From: Candidatus Heimdallarchaeota archaeon
GTDB taxonomy: Archaea; Asgardarchaeota; Heimdallarchaeia; Heimdallarchaeales; Heimdallarchaeaceae
Assembly (NCBI GenBank): GCA_021399345.1
Contig: JAAFKI010000045.1
Location: 179,228 to 243,227, forward strand
Length of the DNA stretch: 64,000 nt
Direction: 5' to 3'
The first letter of the stretch is position 1, and every line of letters begins with the position of its first letter. The notes under the pieces are model-generated. The model made no database searches. It saw nothing but the letters and a program-made list of their open reading frames with translations, and was not told where the DNA came from. Positions 16,827 through 26,255 of the stretch are shown in pieces. The position numbers were made by a program, and so were the translations under genes.

Positions 16827-19800
16827 TTATCTTAATCTCATTCTCAACAAGTATTTTTCATCAATCATATTGAATAATGTTGATAGTGTTTCTTCTAATG
16901 GAGTTTTGTTGAAGTATTCAAGTGCTACACTAATTGTAACTTCTTTATAATCTTTGATAAAATTGAATATCTTCTGACCAAAAGAATTAAGCTTTTGAAC
17001 GTCTTTTTCTTTTAAGGTATTTATGGATAGAGGATGTAATGTCCAGATAAAGAGCTCCTCACTAAGAGTATCAATAATTTGTCTAGAATTATTAGTAAAC
17101 TCATCTGTTACACCACCCCAATCATGTAAGACTGATTTGAATCGTTTCTCAAACCATTCAACAAAACCAGCGAGACCAGTTTCTACATCAATCGAAACCT
17201 CACTTGTACTGAAGAGATAAGCACAAATACAATCTTTTGAAGCACTAGATACTACAAATTGACCATAGTCAAGCTTTTTTATAGCACCAGTTTGCCCACC
17301 ACTTATTTCACTCCCCATACCAGCTACTGCTTGAAGGAAGCCAGTTACTAGTGAAGAATCAACAGTAATCTCACCACCGAGATCCCATTCATAGATAGGT
17401 AGTCCTGATTCAGTGTGAACTATTATGACTTTTCTCAAAGAAAGAACACTAGTTAAGATTTTGGAGATTTTATCTAGATACTTCCTCTTACCCTCTTTCT
17501 TCCTCTGCTTCCTGGGTCTAACTATTGTAAATTGAATGATTATTATTGCAATTACTATGAGTGCTATAGCAACTATTCCAATAATCATGTAGAGTGTGTA
17601 TTCTCTAAAGAAATAGGTTAAAAGTGCTACAAATGTTGGGTTCGCAACTACTGTTTGATTTTCAGCAGATGATTGTGCTACTATAACGTATTGATTAGTT
17701 CCTCCGGGGGCGTATGTTACAAAATAAGAAATGTTTGTTACATGCCACGGAATATAAACTTCATATGTTGCTATGAAACCCCCTGAACCATTTGGAGTTA
17801 ATTGAACTAGTTCCCAATAGGTTACTATTGTTCCATTAGCGTAAGTAAAAGTATAAGTAATATTTACAGAATCACTATAAGGTGTAGGAGCTACATGTAT
17901 AATTGCATCAGAGCCTTCTGCCATTATTTCTGCAGTTAGGTTTTCTACTAAAACTACAAATTCTATTGTTTCAAGTTGTCTGATATCACCTTCTACAATT
18001 ATATCTATATCGTAATCCCTAGCAGGAGGGAAAGTTATTCGAATGATAATGGTTTGTGATTGATAGCCATATTTTGAGAACGTGATTTCAAGTATGTAAA
18101 CTGTTCCAACAGCTACTGAAGGGTCTACATTGAACGATACTATGTAATAATCACCAAATGTTGTATTTGTGATAGAATTAAAGTAATCATCTATCTCTAG
18201 GGAACTGTTATCTTGAGCAAATAATGCACTTACTAAAGCTGAGTCAATGCTTATATTTCCTCCAACTACATCTCTAAAGTCAAATGATAAATCTATTTCT
18301 TCACTTGCATATTCAGTAGTATTCACATCACCAGCGTTTATTATTAAATCCGTCACTCTTTCTTCTATTGTAATCAAAATTTGTATCATTTGTGGCGCAT
18401 AACCAGGTTTGATAATCGTGATATTCAGGTAAAACGTTCCTACAGAGTATATTGGATTAATCGTAATGGTGGTTATATTATCAGCAAAAGTGTCTCCGAA
18501 GGTTACAGAAATGTTTCCATCAATAAAGATGTCAGGGGTTGTTATGTTATCCCCAAGTATGTCATCCCAATAAAGAACTTCTACTATTGTTCCTTCACCA
18601 AAGTATATTGTAATGTCTTGATCTGCACTATCTACTAATTGTGAATCTGTGTTAATTGAAATCACTTGAATTTCGAAGAACATGCTTGCTGATTCATACC
18701 CTGTCCTTCCGATAGTAATTGTGATATTTATTCCTGGCATGGTATAATCATTATTAATGAAAGATACATTATACTGACCGCCACCAAGAAAATCAGTATC
18801 TACATAAGTAATCAGCATAGTTGCATTACTTGTAACTATTACAAACAACCCATCACCACCAATTTGATTGATGTCTTCAGAATGGGTGGTATCTTCAAAA
18901 TAAACAACAATAGAAGTTACATAACCCACATATACTTCAGTTGGTACCAAAACGTCTGTTAAACTTGTTTCAATAGTTAAAACACTTAAACTTCCTAATT
19001 GATAACTTGTTACAGCTTCATAATTTGTTAAATCTATGTCAATATAGATATCAAATGAACTAACAGATGGATTGTTATTGGTCACTGTTACAAAATAAGT
19101 ATCACCTACTCTATTGATATTGACGATAATGTTTGATTCGCTTGCTGATCCTGAATAGGATGCTGTGATCAAAGCTGTTGAATGATTTGTATCCAGATAT
19201 CTAAATGAAAAAACAGCATCATGATAAACATAGATTGTAGTAGCATCACCTGTTTTCTCAATAGATGTTTTAGGAGCTGTTATCTCGAAAGTATAGACAT
19301 CTGAGACATATGCAGCAGAATAACTTGCCCGATAGTTATTCAAATAGATGGAAATTTCGACAGAATAAAAGCCTGTATACAGATTATTCGTTGATGTACT
19401 AATATTGAGAACCCATTGTTCTGTTTGGTTGTCAAAAGTATAATCAACTGGAGAAGAAAGTGGAAAATCTGTTCCGTTAGTTATGGTCACAGTCATATCA
19501 TTAGGAGCCAGACTCAAATTTGCAGATGCCGTTACATCATACAGATTCATATAATATGATACATTGTTTGTATAATTCGTTTGATAATTTGTATATTTAG
19601 GAACAAGAACTAGTTCATAGAAAACAGTTAGTGTAAAACTTGTTGAGTTATTCTCAAGGAAAGCACCTGTACCAAGAAAATCAACTGTGTAAGTACCAAC
19701 ATCTATGTTTGCATCAATTAATATTGAAGTATTATAATCAGGAGCATAATCATTGAAAACATCATTCTTATTCCAAGTAGCATTATTAACTGTATAAGAT

Positions 19801-21827
19801 ACAGTAGCAGAAGGTATTAGATTTTTAGTTCCAATTGTATATGGCTCACTAATATTGTAATATGAACCTCTGACTAAAATTGAATCTAACCCTTTTCTTG
19901 TAATATCAGTTGTAATCCAATTATCATTTGAAGGTTCTTCTTCCCACTCTAAAACTAATTCTGTTTGTGTTTGTACTACTATTCTTTGTGAATAAAAACC
20001 TACTTCTGTACCATTTTGCCACATTACAGCAGCAGTCCAGAAACCTGGTAAATCAGACCCACTTGCTGAAGGATCAAAATGAATCTCAGGAGTATAGAAA
20101 CCAGCACTTACTTGAGTTATTCCAGACAGACTATAAGATGTTGTATCAGTGTAGATTAGATTTGCTGGTAAGGAACTCTTCAAAGGAATTATATTTCCAT
20201 TAATATCATATAATGTATAATTCAAGCTTCCAGTTATCTCGTTGTAAGGAGTTCCTCCTCCATCTCCTTGTACTAGAGTATTAGCAACTATTTTGGATCC
20301 AACATACCCTGTTGAATCAGTAGCTCCTCCTACCCAATATCCAAGGAAAAATCTTTCTGATGGAGTAATATCATCCAATAGTTCTAAATTACTTAGATAA
20401 TTCGGACTCGTTGTTATTAATAACCAGTTGCCTGCAGAATCATTTGAGCCAAGGTTTAATTCATAACCATTTACTTCCCTTGAACCTGGCATTGTATTAG
20501 TATCATTATAATAGAAAGTGAAACTACTGTGCCAATCATCTGGTGTATAAATTAGCTGATTTCTATCTAGATTTGTATAAGGAGATATATCAACTGCTGA
20601 TGTTGACCATGTCAGATTCCAAGTAGCACTGTAGCTCCAGTAAGTGGAGTTTGTTACATCGAATAACGAACTAGCACTGAGTGTTTGTTTGAATGTATAA
20701 GAATTCGCTAATGTAATTTGAACAGAAGTATTGGATGTTATTGTATGCAAACCTGATGTGGAAATGCTTGATGAAAAAGAAGAAACAGAATTTGAATTGT
20801 CTCTCAAATCAATCGCTTCTGGATCAGTAAATTTGTAAGCTGTTCCATTACTAAAAGATGGTAATAATTGTGGGATTAGATTATAATCGTAATTTACTAT
20901 TTGCGTCCATGAAGAAGATCCATAGCTTTTTCTGAAGGAGTTTCCACCTAAATCGCCTCCTAGTTTTTTATGCCATGCAAAATGTTTGTATGTACCAGGA
21001 TCGCCTGTATCAACAACAGATAAGTTAGCTACAATAAAATACTCTCCTTTCAATAATACAACATCTGTAAAATTATAGAAATGAATATTGTCGATTGAAC
21101 TACTTGGTAGTATATTAGCACTATTATATGGATCATTAATATCACTGGATAGTATATCACTCATATTTGGTTCAAAAGGTGATGATGTTTCAGCACTAAC
21201 CAATAACAAATCTAATGCATATATTCCCCAAGGCCCTAAATTGACTTGGTCTAAATAGATTTTTGCTCCTGTAAAATATGCGTAATCCCATTTTATCTCA
21301 AACCCTTGTGCAACTTGTATATTATCATAATAGGATAACTGATCCACTAAATAATCTGTACTATTTTCAATTTGATAATAATCTTGAACTGCTTCAATTT
21401 TTTGTATTCCAAACTTCAAATCATCAGAAGTATAACTAGTTGGTTCTGTAATTGTAAAGCCATCTGTTATTGTATTAGATATCTGTGAATATTCAAGATC
21501 TAAAACATCATTATGAGTTACTCCTATAATATCATCAACTGCAAAATTGCTACCCGGATTTGAATCACCTTGAACAGGATCGTAGTCAAATCCCACTTCT
21601 TCAGGACGTATAACTTTCTTTGTAATTGGGTCTACTATGATTATTTCTGTTTCCACTCTAGTATTACTCTGAGATGAATCATCACTAAACCAAGGATTGT
21701 TTCCTAAAGAAGTTGACGCTGCATAAATCTGCGGAACTGGTGAAAACATAACTAAAATAAGCACATAAAATGCTAATGAGTATACTGTAAACCTTCTAAG
21801 TTTACGTAAATGAGAAGGAAGCTTCAT
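16827..21827 (-). CDS. Giant surface protein with Ig-like repeats, one TM helix, and cytoplasmic longin-like plus winged-helix domains
   Basis: The N-terminus has a basic, hydrophobic signal sequence (YSLAFYVLILVMFSPVPQIYA). About 1370 extracellular residues follow, rich in Thr, Ser, Asn and N-X-S/T sequons, with repeated beta-sandwich-like segments such as YASEEIDLSFDFRD and VGTVYILEITFSKYGYQSQT, suggesting serial Ig-like domains. One membrane helix (MIIGIVAIALIVIAIIIIQF, about 1412-1432) and a basic stop-transfer stretch precede a ~230-residue cytoplasmic tail. That tail begins KVIIVHTESGLPIYEWDLGG, a longin/roadblock-like pattern, and ends in a winged-helix-like module. The solo protein at 38526 has the same two-part tail. 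I infer a receptor or cell-surface adhesin that signals inward. Confidence 0.85.
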   Translation of the reverse strand: MKLPSHLRKLRRFTVYSLAFYVLILVMFSPVPQIYAASTSLGNNPWFSDDSSQSNTRVETEIIIVDPITKKVIRPEEVGFDYDPVQGDSNPGSNFAVDDIIGVTHNDVLDLEYSQISNTITDGFTITEPTSYTSDDLKFGIQKIEAVQDYYQIENSTDYLVDQLSYYDNIQVAQGFEIKWDYAYFTGAKIYLDQVNLGPWGIYALDLLLVSAETSSPFEPNMSDILSSDINDPYNSANILPSSSIDNIHFYNFTDVVLLKGEYFIVANLSVVDTGDPGTYKHFAWHKKLGGDLGGNSFRKSYGSSSWTQIVNYDYNLIPQLLPSFSNGTAYKFTDPEAIDLRDNSNSVSSFSSSISTSGLHTITSNTSVQITLANSYTFKQTLSASSLFDVTNSTYWSYSATWNLTWSTSAVDISPYTNLDRNQLIYTPDDWHSSFTFYYNDTNTMPGSREVNGYELNLGSNDSAGNWLLITTSPNYLSNLELLDDITPSERFFLGYWVGGATDSTGYVGSKIVANTLVQGDGGGTPYNEITGSLNYTLYDINGNIIPLKSSLPANLIYTDTTSYSLSGITQVSAGFYTPEIHFDPSASGSDLPGFWTAAVMWQNGTEVGFYSQRIVVQTQTELVLEWEEEPSNDNWITTDITRKGLDSILVRGSYYNISEPYTIGTKNLIPSATVSYTVNNATWNKNDVFNDYAPDYNTSILIDANIDVGTYTVDFLGTGAFLENNSTSFTLTVFYELVLVPKYTNYQTNYTNNVSYYMNLYDVTASANLSLAPNDMTVTITNGTDFPLSSPVDYTFDNQTEQWVLNISTSTNNLYTGFYSVEISIYLNNYRASYSAAYVSDVYTFEITAPKTSIEKTGDATTIYVYHDAVFSFRYLDTNHSTALITASYSGSASESNIIVNINRVGDTYFVTVTNNNPSVSSFDIYIDIDLTNYEAVTSYQLGSLSVLTIETSLTDVLVPTEVYVGYVTSIVVYFEDTTHSEDINQIGGDGLFVIVTSNATMLITYVDTDFLGGGQYNVSFINNDYTMPGINITITIGRTGYESASMFFEIQVISINTDSQLVDSADQDITIYFGEGTIVEVLYWDDILGDNITTPDIFIDGNISVTFGDTFADNITTITINPIYSVGTFYLNITIIKPGYAPQMIQILITIEERVTDLIINAGDVNTTEYASEEIDLSFDFRDVVGGNISIDSALVSALFAQDNSSLEIDDYFNSITNTTFGDYYIVSFNVDPSVAVGTVYILEITFSKYGYQSQTIIIRITFPPARDYDIDIIVEGDIRQLETIEFVVLVENLTAEIMAEGSDAIIHVAPTPYSDSVNITYTFTYANGTIVTYWELVQLTPNGSGGFIATYEVYIPWHVTNISYFVTYAPGGTNQYVIVAQSSAENQTVVANPTFVALLTYFFREYTLYMIIGIVAIALIVIAIIIIQFTIVRPRKQRKKEGKRKYLDKISKILTSVLSLRKVIIVHTESGLPIYEWDLGGEITVDSSLVTGFLQAVAGMGSEISGGQTGAIKKLDYGQFVVSSASKDCICAYLFSTSEVSIDVETGLAGFVEWFEKRFKSVLHDWGGVTDEFTNNSRQIIDTLSEELFIWTLHPLSINTLKEKDVQKLNSFGQKIFNFIKDYKEVTISVALEYFNKTPLEETLSTLFNMIDEKYLLRMRLR

Positions 21828-21891
21828 TATAATTAGTACTTTATATTGGCTTTAAAAAATCCTTCGAAAAAGGCTGTCTTATTTCCATAGT

Positions 21892-23442
21892 CTATTTGGT
21901 GGTTTCCTTATTATTGTCGGTTTCAATCCCCGGAAATATACCTAAGATTCTTCTAAATCCAGAAGGAACATTTATTTCCGATACAACCATTGCACCTTCT
22001 GTAGATATATCTATTAAGTTGAAACTATTTTCAGATGAGGCAGTGTGTTGAGATGAAAGGGTGTTGCAGTTAACAAAAGCTGTTTTTTCGACTCTTGTAC
22101 AGAATGCTCTTCCCAAATGACCACTAAGTGCAAGATTTACTCCCGTATCAGAGAGCAATCGTAAAACATCCCCAGCATCTTCAAGAGCAGAAGTTTCTCT
22201 TGTTCCTGGAATTGGTATAAGATGATGATGCATAACAACGGTGTGGAATTTATCTCGAGATTGTTGTCTAGTATGATAGACATATGCCTCAAGTCTATGT
22301 TGAGTTGTTCTGCCAACTACACCTATTTCTGTTTCAGGTGCTGATGTGTTCAGGACATAAAATAGCGAATTATTTTTCTCTATTGTGTTTTCGATATCAA
22401 AATACTTATGTAGTAATGTTTCACCAAAACCTCTCAAATCATTAGGTCCAGGACAAAATATTAACTTGTCTGAATATGGTAAAAAAGCTTCAACAGCTGA
22501 TTCGTAATCAGAAGTTCTCCCTTTTGAGGTCATATTTCCACAATGAAGAATTAAATCGGGATTGGTAATATTGATCAAATTTATTCCTTTCTGAAACAGT
22601 TCTTTTTGATTATTACCAGCTCCAAAATCTGTACCAGCAATTTGGGCTAGTCTGAGCCATATTCCACCTGTTGAATCTACCATTCTAAATCGTCTGGTTA
22701 TGGTCTTTAATTCATTCCTGATTGTATCGCCATTTGTTTTCATTATCTTAACTTTAACTTCTTTTTCGGGAGTTATTTCCACATAGTTGAATGATCTTGA
22801 ACCCCCACTACGAGTCTTGTAACTAGAAACACTTCCAGCCGAAATTATAATAGTATCTTCTACTTTGTAGACATTAGGATGATGTTTGTGACCTGTGAAA
22901 ACTGCATCAACGTTATGATCTAATAGAACTGAAAGCATATCGCCTGCATCAACAGCGTTTGACCTTTCCCTTCCTGTTTTGGGAATTGGTAATATATGGT
23001 GATGAAATCCTACAAGCTTTATCTTCGCATCTCCATACTTCATAAGTATCTTTTTTGTATAGTCAAGAGCTTCTCTTCCGAATCTCCCCCCATCTCTATC
23101 AGGTATACAAGAATCCAAACCTATGAAAAGAATATCTTCAGAATATTCTCGAAATTCTCTAGGTCCAATCTTTTTCTCCCATACTTCAAATCCACCAGAC
23201 CGAGAATCATGGTTACCAATAATCCAATAAATCTTAGGCGAAATGATTTCTCTCCGCAATGTATCAGCTAGTTCATATTCGTCAATTAACCCATCCTGTG
23301 TTAGATCACCTGAAAATACCGCAAAATCGTGTGGAGTCTTGTTTATTACAGAAACTGCTTCATCATAATTACTTCTAATGAATTGGGCACGTGGAGTGAA
23401 GTGTATATCACTGAAATGAACTATTTTTACAGATTTATCCAT
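21892..23442 (-). CDS. Tandem calcineurin-like phosphoesterase, second domain degenerate
   Basis: The first domain has all the metal-binding motifs: FSDIHF, FSGDLTQDG, IGNHDSR, GFHHHILP and FTGHKHHPN. The second domain (about residues 265-515) keeps the order and spacing but has lost most ligands: IAGTDFG for DxH, HCGNMTSKG for GDxxxxG, PGPNDLRG for GNHD and SGHLGRAF for GHxH, although VMHHHLIPIP survives. It is therefore probably a pseudo-enzyme half that arose by duplication. The track starts 20 codons upstream; MDKSVKIVHFSD at 23442 gives the normal N-terminus. The substrate is unknown (cAMP, lipid or nucleotide phosphoesters are possible). Confidence 0.88.
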   Translation of the reverse strand: MDKSVKIVHFSDIHFTPRAQFIRSNYDEAVSVINKTPHDFAVFSGDLTQDGLIDEYELADTLRREIISPKIYWIIGNHDSRSGGFEVWEKKIGPREFREYSEDILFIGLDSCIPDRDGGRFGREALDYTKKILMKYGDAKIKLVGFHHHILPIPKTGRERSNAVDAGDMLSVLLDHNVDAVFTGHKHHPNVYKVEDTIIISAGSVSSYKTRSGGSRSFNYVEITPEKEVKVKIMKTNGDTIRNELKTITRRFRMVDSTGGIWLRLAQIAGTDFGAGNNQKELFQKGINLINITNPDLILHCGNMTSKGRTSDYESAVEAFLPYSDKLIFCPGPNDLRGFGETLLHKYFDIENTIEKNNSLFYVLNTSAPETEIGVVGRTTQHRLEAYVYHTRQQSRDKFHTVVMHHHLIPIPGTRETSALEDAGDVLRLLSDTGVNLALSGHLGRAFCTRVEKTAFVNCNTLSSQHTASSENSFNLIDISTEGAMVVSEINVPSGFRRILGIFPGIETDNNKETTK

Positions 23443-23543
23443 CAAGAACAGTAATGATTGAAGGGTAATTATCTTTATCGCTTGTCTTAACTTTGATTGC
23501 ACTTTACAAAATCTTTAATTTCTGAGTAGCGTAGATAATCTAG

Positions 23544-23927
23544 ATGACACTTAGAACCTACGAAATTGACGACCCAGTTTCGAGTGTGATGACCAAAGGA
23601 GTTCTTTTTGTAAAATCTTCAAAGAATCTATCTGAAACTGCTTCTATCATGGCAGATTTCGATGTGGGATCCTTGTTAGTAGGAGATAATGGAAATGCGG
23701 TTGGTATCGTAACAAGTAAAGATATCATCAAAGTAATTTCTGAAGAAAAAGAATTGAAGAAAATAAAAGTTAGAGATATTATGCAAACGCCATTAATAAA
23801 AATCAATGCACATGAAACTATTTCTTCAGCACTTATAAAAATGAAAGAACAAAAAATTAACCATCTAATAGTTGTAGATGGAGATAAAATAATCGGAATG
23901 ATAAATCCTCTAAACTTGTTGATTTAA
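23544..23927 (+). CDS. Stand-alone CBS-domain pair protein
   Basis: Two CBS motifs fill the 127 residues (about 8-63 and 70-127). They are recognisable by DDPVSSVMTKGVLFV, GSLLVGDNGNAVGIVTSKDII, RDIMQTPLIKINAHETIS and NHLIVVDGDKIIGMI. CBS pairs bind adenine nucleotides and act as energy or redox sensors for partner proteins. The partner is unknown; a phosphotransferase follows on the same strand 72 bases later. Confidence 0.92.
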   Translation: MTLRTYEIDDPVSSVMTKGVLFVKSSKNLSETASIMADFDVGSLLVGDNGNAVGIVTSKDIIKVISEEKELKKIKVRDIMQTPLIKINAHETISSALIKMKEQKINHLIVVDGDKIIGMINPLNLLI

Positions 23928-23999
23928 TAGAAAAAGACTAAATTACTAGGGGTAAGTTTTTCAGTAGGTTTTTGTTTGTTCTATTATACAATTTAGAAA

Positions 24000-25103
24000 G
24001 TGAGTTTTTTGAGTGAAAAAGAAGAATCTTTCTCTCCTGATTCAGTAAGAAAGAAACAGAAATTAAAAACGATTCTTACAATGATTGGAGAAAGTCTTGA
24101 CTCATATTTTAAATCACAAATTTTAGAAACAAAAGGTGAGTTACCTTCTTTGATATCTATAAAAGAAGTAAACACAATAGAAAAAAATACCTCAAAATCC
24201 AAAGTTCATTTTGTCACATACTACTTGAATACCGATGTTGGTGAACAATCAATCAATCTAGTTGTTAAGTTTTCAGCTGACGAAATAAGATATAATAAAG
24301 AGATAAAAAATTACGAAACAATCTCAAAAGCTGCTGAAAGATTTCCAGGCATTTATATTCCTAAGATAGTCTATAAGAGTCACCCAAATAGGAGTATTAT
24401 CTACGAAGGTATAACAGGGAAGAGTTTTAGGGAAACAAGTATTGATAAGAATTTTAAATATCAATTAGCTGGTCAAACCTTAGCTGCAATCCACGGAACA
24501 GAGACTGATAAATTTGTTACTGAACCCTATAAGAAATTGATACTATATCTTTTATCTACTCTAAAAGATTCAGATTTAGAAGAAGAGATATTAGAAGCAA
24601 TGCTCCCCTCATTTCACTCATTAGAGAAATCACTAGGTTCAACATTGATTCATGGAGATTTTCATCAAGGGAATCTGCTCTTTTCTTCAGAAGCTACTTC
24701 ACCAGTAAGTGAAATGATAGAAGAGTTTCCACCAAGGATAAAAGTATACATTATTGATCCAGAATTTGTTATGTCAGGTAGAGATAGAGCAGAAGATATT
24801 GGAACTTTTTTTGCTAAACCATTAATTAAGGAATTTCAAAAATATGGTACATTTGATGAAACAAAAAAGGACATTAGTGCATTCATTAAGGGATATGATT
24901 TTGCACTTTCAAAGATGGAATCCAAATATGCTCTTCAAGATCTTTACTCTGGGGGCTTAACAATCGACTTTCACGTATCTTCCTATATTCTATATAATAT
25001 CAGTGAAAGGATTGAAAACAATAAAAGTAAACTTGAAGATGAAGATATGCAGAATAAAATCAATCTTCTTCGAAAAATATTGACTGATAAACTAGTCGAA
25101 TAG
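24000..25103 (+). CDS. APH/choline-kinase-like phosphotransferase
   Basis: The kinase-like fold shows the ATP-binding lysine in LVVKFSADEIRYNKEI, IIYEGITGKS, the catalytic loop LIHGDFHQGNLLF and the metal-binding VYIIDPEFVMSGRDRAEDIG. The 367-residue length and the DPE motif fit aminoglycoside/methylthioribose/choline-kinase relatives that phosphorylate small hydroxylated molecules. The start is GTG at 24000. It shares N-lobe motifs with the partial gene at the left edge. The substrate cannot be told from sequence; lipid head groups or sugars are reasonable. Confidence 0.85.
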   Translation: MSFLSEKEESFSPDSVRKKQKLKTILTMIGESLDSYFKSQILETKGELPSLISIKEVNTIEKNTSKSKVHFVTYYLNTDVGEQSINLVVKFSADEIRYNKEIKNYETISKAAERFPGIYIPKIVYKSHPNRSIIYEGITGKSFRETSIDKNFKYQLAGQTLAAIHGTETDKFVTEPYKKLILYLLSTLKDSDLEEEILEAMLPSFHSLEKSLGSTLIHGDFHQGNLLFSSEATSPVSEMIEEFPPRIKVYIIDPEFVMSGRDRAEDIGTFFAKPLIKEFQKYGTFDETKKDISAFIKGYDFALSKMESKYALQDLYSGGLTIDFHVSSYILYNISERIENNKSKLEDEDMQNKINLLRKILTDKLVE

Positions 25104-25123
25104 ATCGATGGGATTCATTTATT

Positions 25124-25582
25124 CTATTTTATGAATGTTTTAGACAAAGCCCATTTTGTTCTAATGAAATTTAAAAGCTCGAAATATAATTTACTTTCAG
25201 AGGTTGATATTAGCTCCAAACCATTAGTTGATGGATTATACGAAACAACCACAAAGTATGTTTCTCCTTGATAATTAACTTCTACTAGAGCTGTTATTCC
25301 ATCTAGAGCAGAAAGATCTCCGAGGATTAAACTGATGCTATGAAGAGTGTTGATTATTTCCAGCATGTCTCTTCCAGAAATCTGTTCAAGAATTATCATA
25401 TCAGATTTAAATTTACCAATTCCTGTTGAGTCTGCAAACATTGCATCTAACTCTGTTTTTTTATCTTCAGGTATGAATTCAAACTCTATTTGTATTGTTT
25501 GTACATTCCCAAGATAGTTGATTCTTTGCAACTGATTTGCTAGATGGTATATTTCAGGAGAGCTTTCAACTTTGTGACTCAC
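25124..25582 (-). CDS. Conserved-looking protein of unknown function
   Basis: The 152-residue protein mixes beta-strand-like stretches (TIQIEFEFIPE, TALVEVNYQGETYFVVVSYN) with helices (MLEIINTLHSISLILGDL). No cysteine clusters, signal peptide or membrane segments are visible. The strand-helix order is compatible with a small roadblock/longin-like alpha/beta fold, but I cannot show homology. It is convergent with the kinase at 24000. The ATG has a GTTATTGTGAG stretch just upstream. Confidence 0.55.
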   Translation of the reverse strand: MSHKVESSPEIYHLANQLQRINYLGNVQTIQIEFEFIPEDKKTELDAMFADSTGIGKFKSDMIILEQISGRDMLEIINTLHSISLILGDLSALDGITALVEVNYQGETYFVVVSYNPSTNGLELISTSESKLYFELLNFIRTKWALSKTFIK

Positions 25583-25801
25583 AATAACCTCACTAAGAAA
25601 TACATATGCCTATTTGACCATTATAAGCTTTATTATGATTTGTTCGAAAATTAGAACTAATTAAGTGTATTACCATAGAAAAGCTATGTGTTTAAATAGC
25701 AATTTAATCATATTTCCTCCAGAAGAAAAATTACTCGGCACATATTAGTTCGGTATTATGAGAAAAATATCTAAGAATATAAGTAAAACACAGAATACTC
25801 T

Positions 25802-25846
25802 ATCGCGGATAAATTCCCTAGAAACTTTCTAGCAATCGCGGATAAA
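25802..25846. promoter_or_regulatory. Paired direct repeats flanking a palindrome, probable operator
   Basis: The 12-mer atcgcggataaa occurs at 25802-25813 and 25835-25846, 33 bp apart, about three helical turns. Between them lies the perfect palindrome ctagaaa-c-tttctag (25818-25832). The block sits just upstream of a TATA-like box and the small winged-helix gene, a classic place for an autoregulatory operator. The gap between 25583 and 25912 holds no gene. Confidence 0.65.
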
Positions 25847-25860
25847 ATACTGAGATTGCT

Positions 25861-25867
25861 TTTATAA
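25861..25867 (+). promoter_or_regulatory. TATA-like box of the winged-helix gene
   Basis: The sequence tttataa lies about 46 bases before the ATG at 25913. An archaeal transcript starting about 25 bases downstream would have a leader of roughly 20 bases containing aagggga as ribosome site. Confidence 0.5.
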
Positions 25868-25912
25868 GAGTAACATATCCGTATTACTTACATAGCAAGG
25901 GGATAAACAAAA

Positions 25913-26128
25913 ATGGCAGATGAAGAAATACCAGTTTCGGGAAAAAAGCTTCTTTCTATTTTGGAAAAAAAGGGACCATTAACTCAAAAGCAACTAATTA
26001 AAGCTTCTGCGATCCCTGCAAGAACTGCAAGATACGCTCTAAGAAGATTAATAGAGTTAGGGTTAATAATTAAAAGAAGTAATTTAAACGATATGAGGTC
26101 AGTATTCTACTTTATTGTGGATAACTAA
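25913..26128 (+). CDS. Small winged-helix DNA-binding protein
   Basis: The 71 residues make up essentially one winged-helix domain: GKKLLSILEKKGPLTQKQLIKAS, recognition-helix region IPARTARYALRRLIELGLI, and a wing ending RSVFYFIVDN. It resembles MarR-like or Rpc34-like small archaeal wHTH proteins. The upstream repeat-palindrome block and own TATA box suggest autoregulation. T-runs directly follow the stop codon, so it is probably a single-gene transcript. Confidence 0.85.
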   Translation: MADEEIPVSGKKLLSILEKKGPLTQKQLIKASAIPARTARYALRRLIELGLIIKRSNLNDMRSVFYFIVDN

Positions 26129-26130
26129 GC

Positions 26131-26168
26131 CCTTTTTTCCTTTTTCCATCTTTTATTTTTCGCTTTTT
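26131..26168 (+). terminator. T-run terminator after the winged-helix gene
   Basis: Several T-runs (cccttttttcctttttcc and following) come immediately after the stop codon, as in archaeal intrinsic termination. Confidence 0.6.
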
Positions 26169-26255
26169 CAAAGTTAAAATATATACGATTTTCACGATTA
26201 TTTTTTAGGTTTCCTTATCAACAAAGTTTTTTTATTTTAAACTATTACTAATCAT

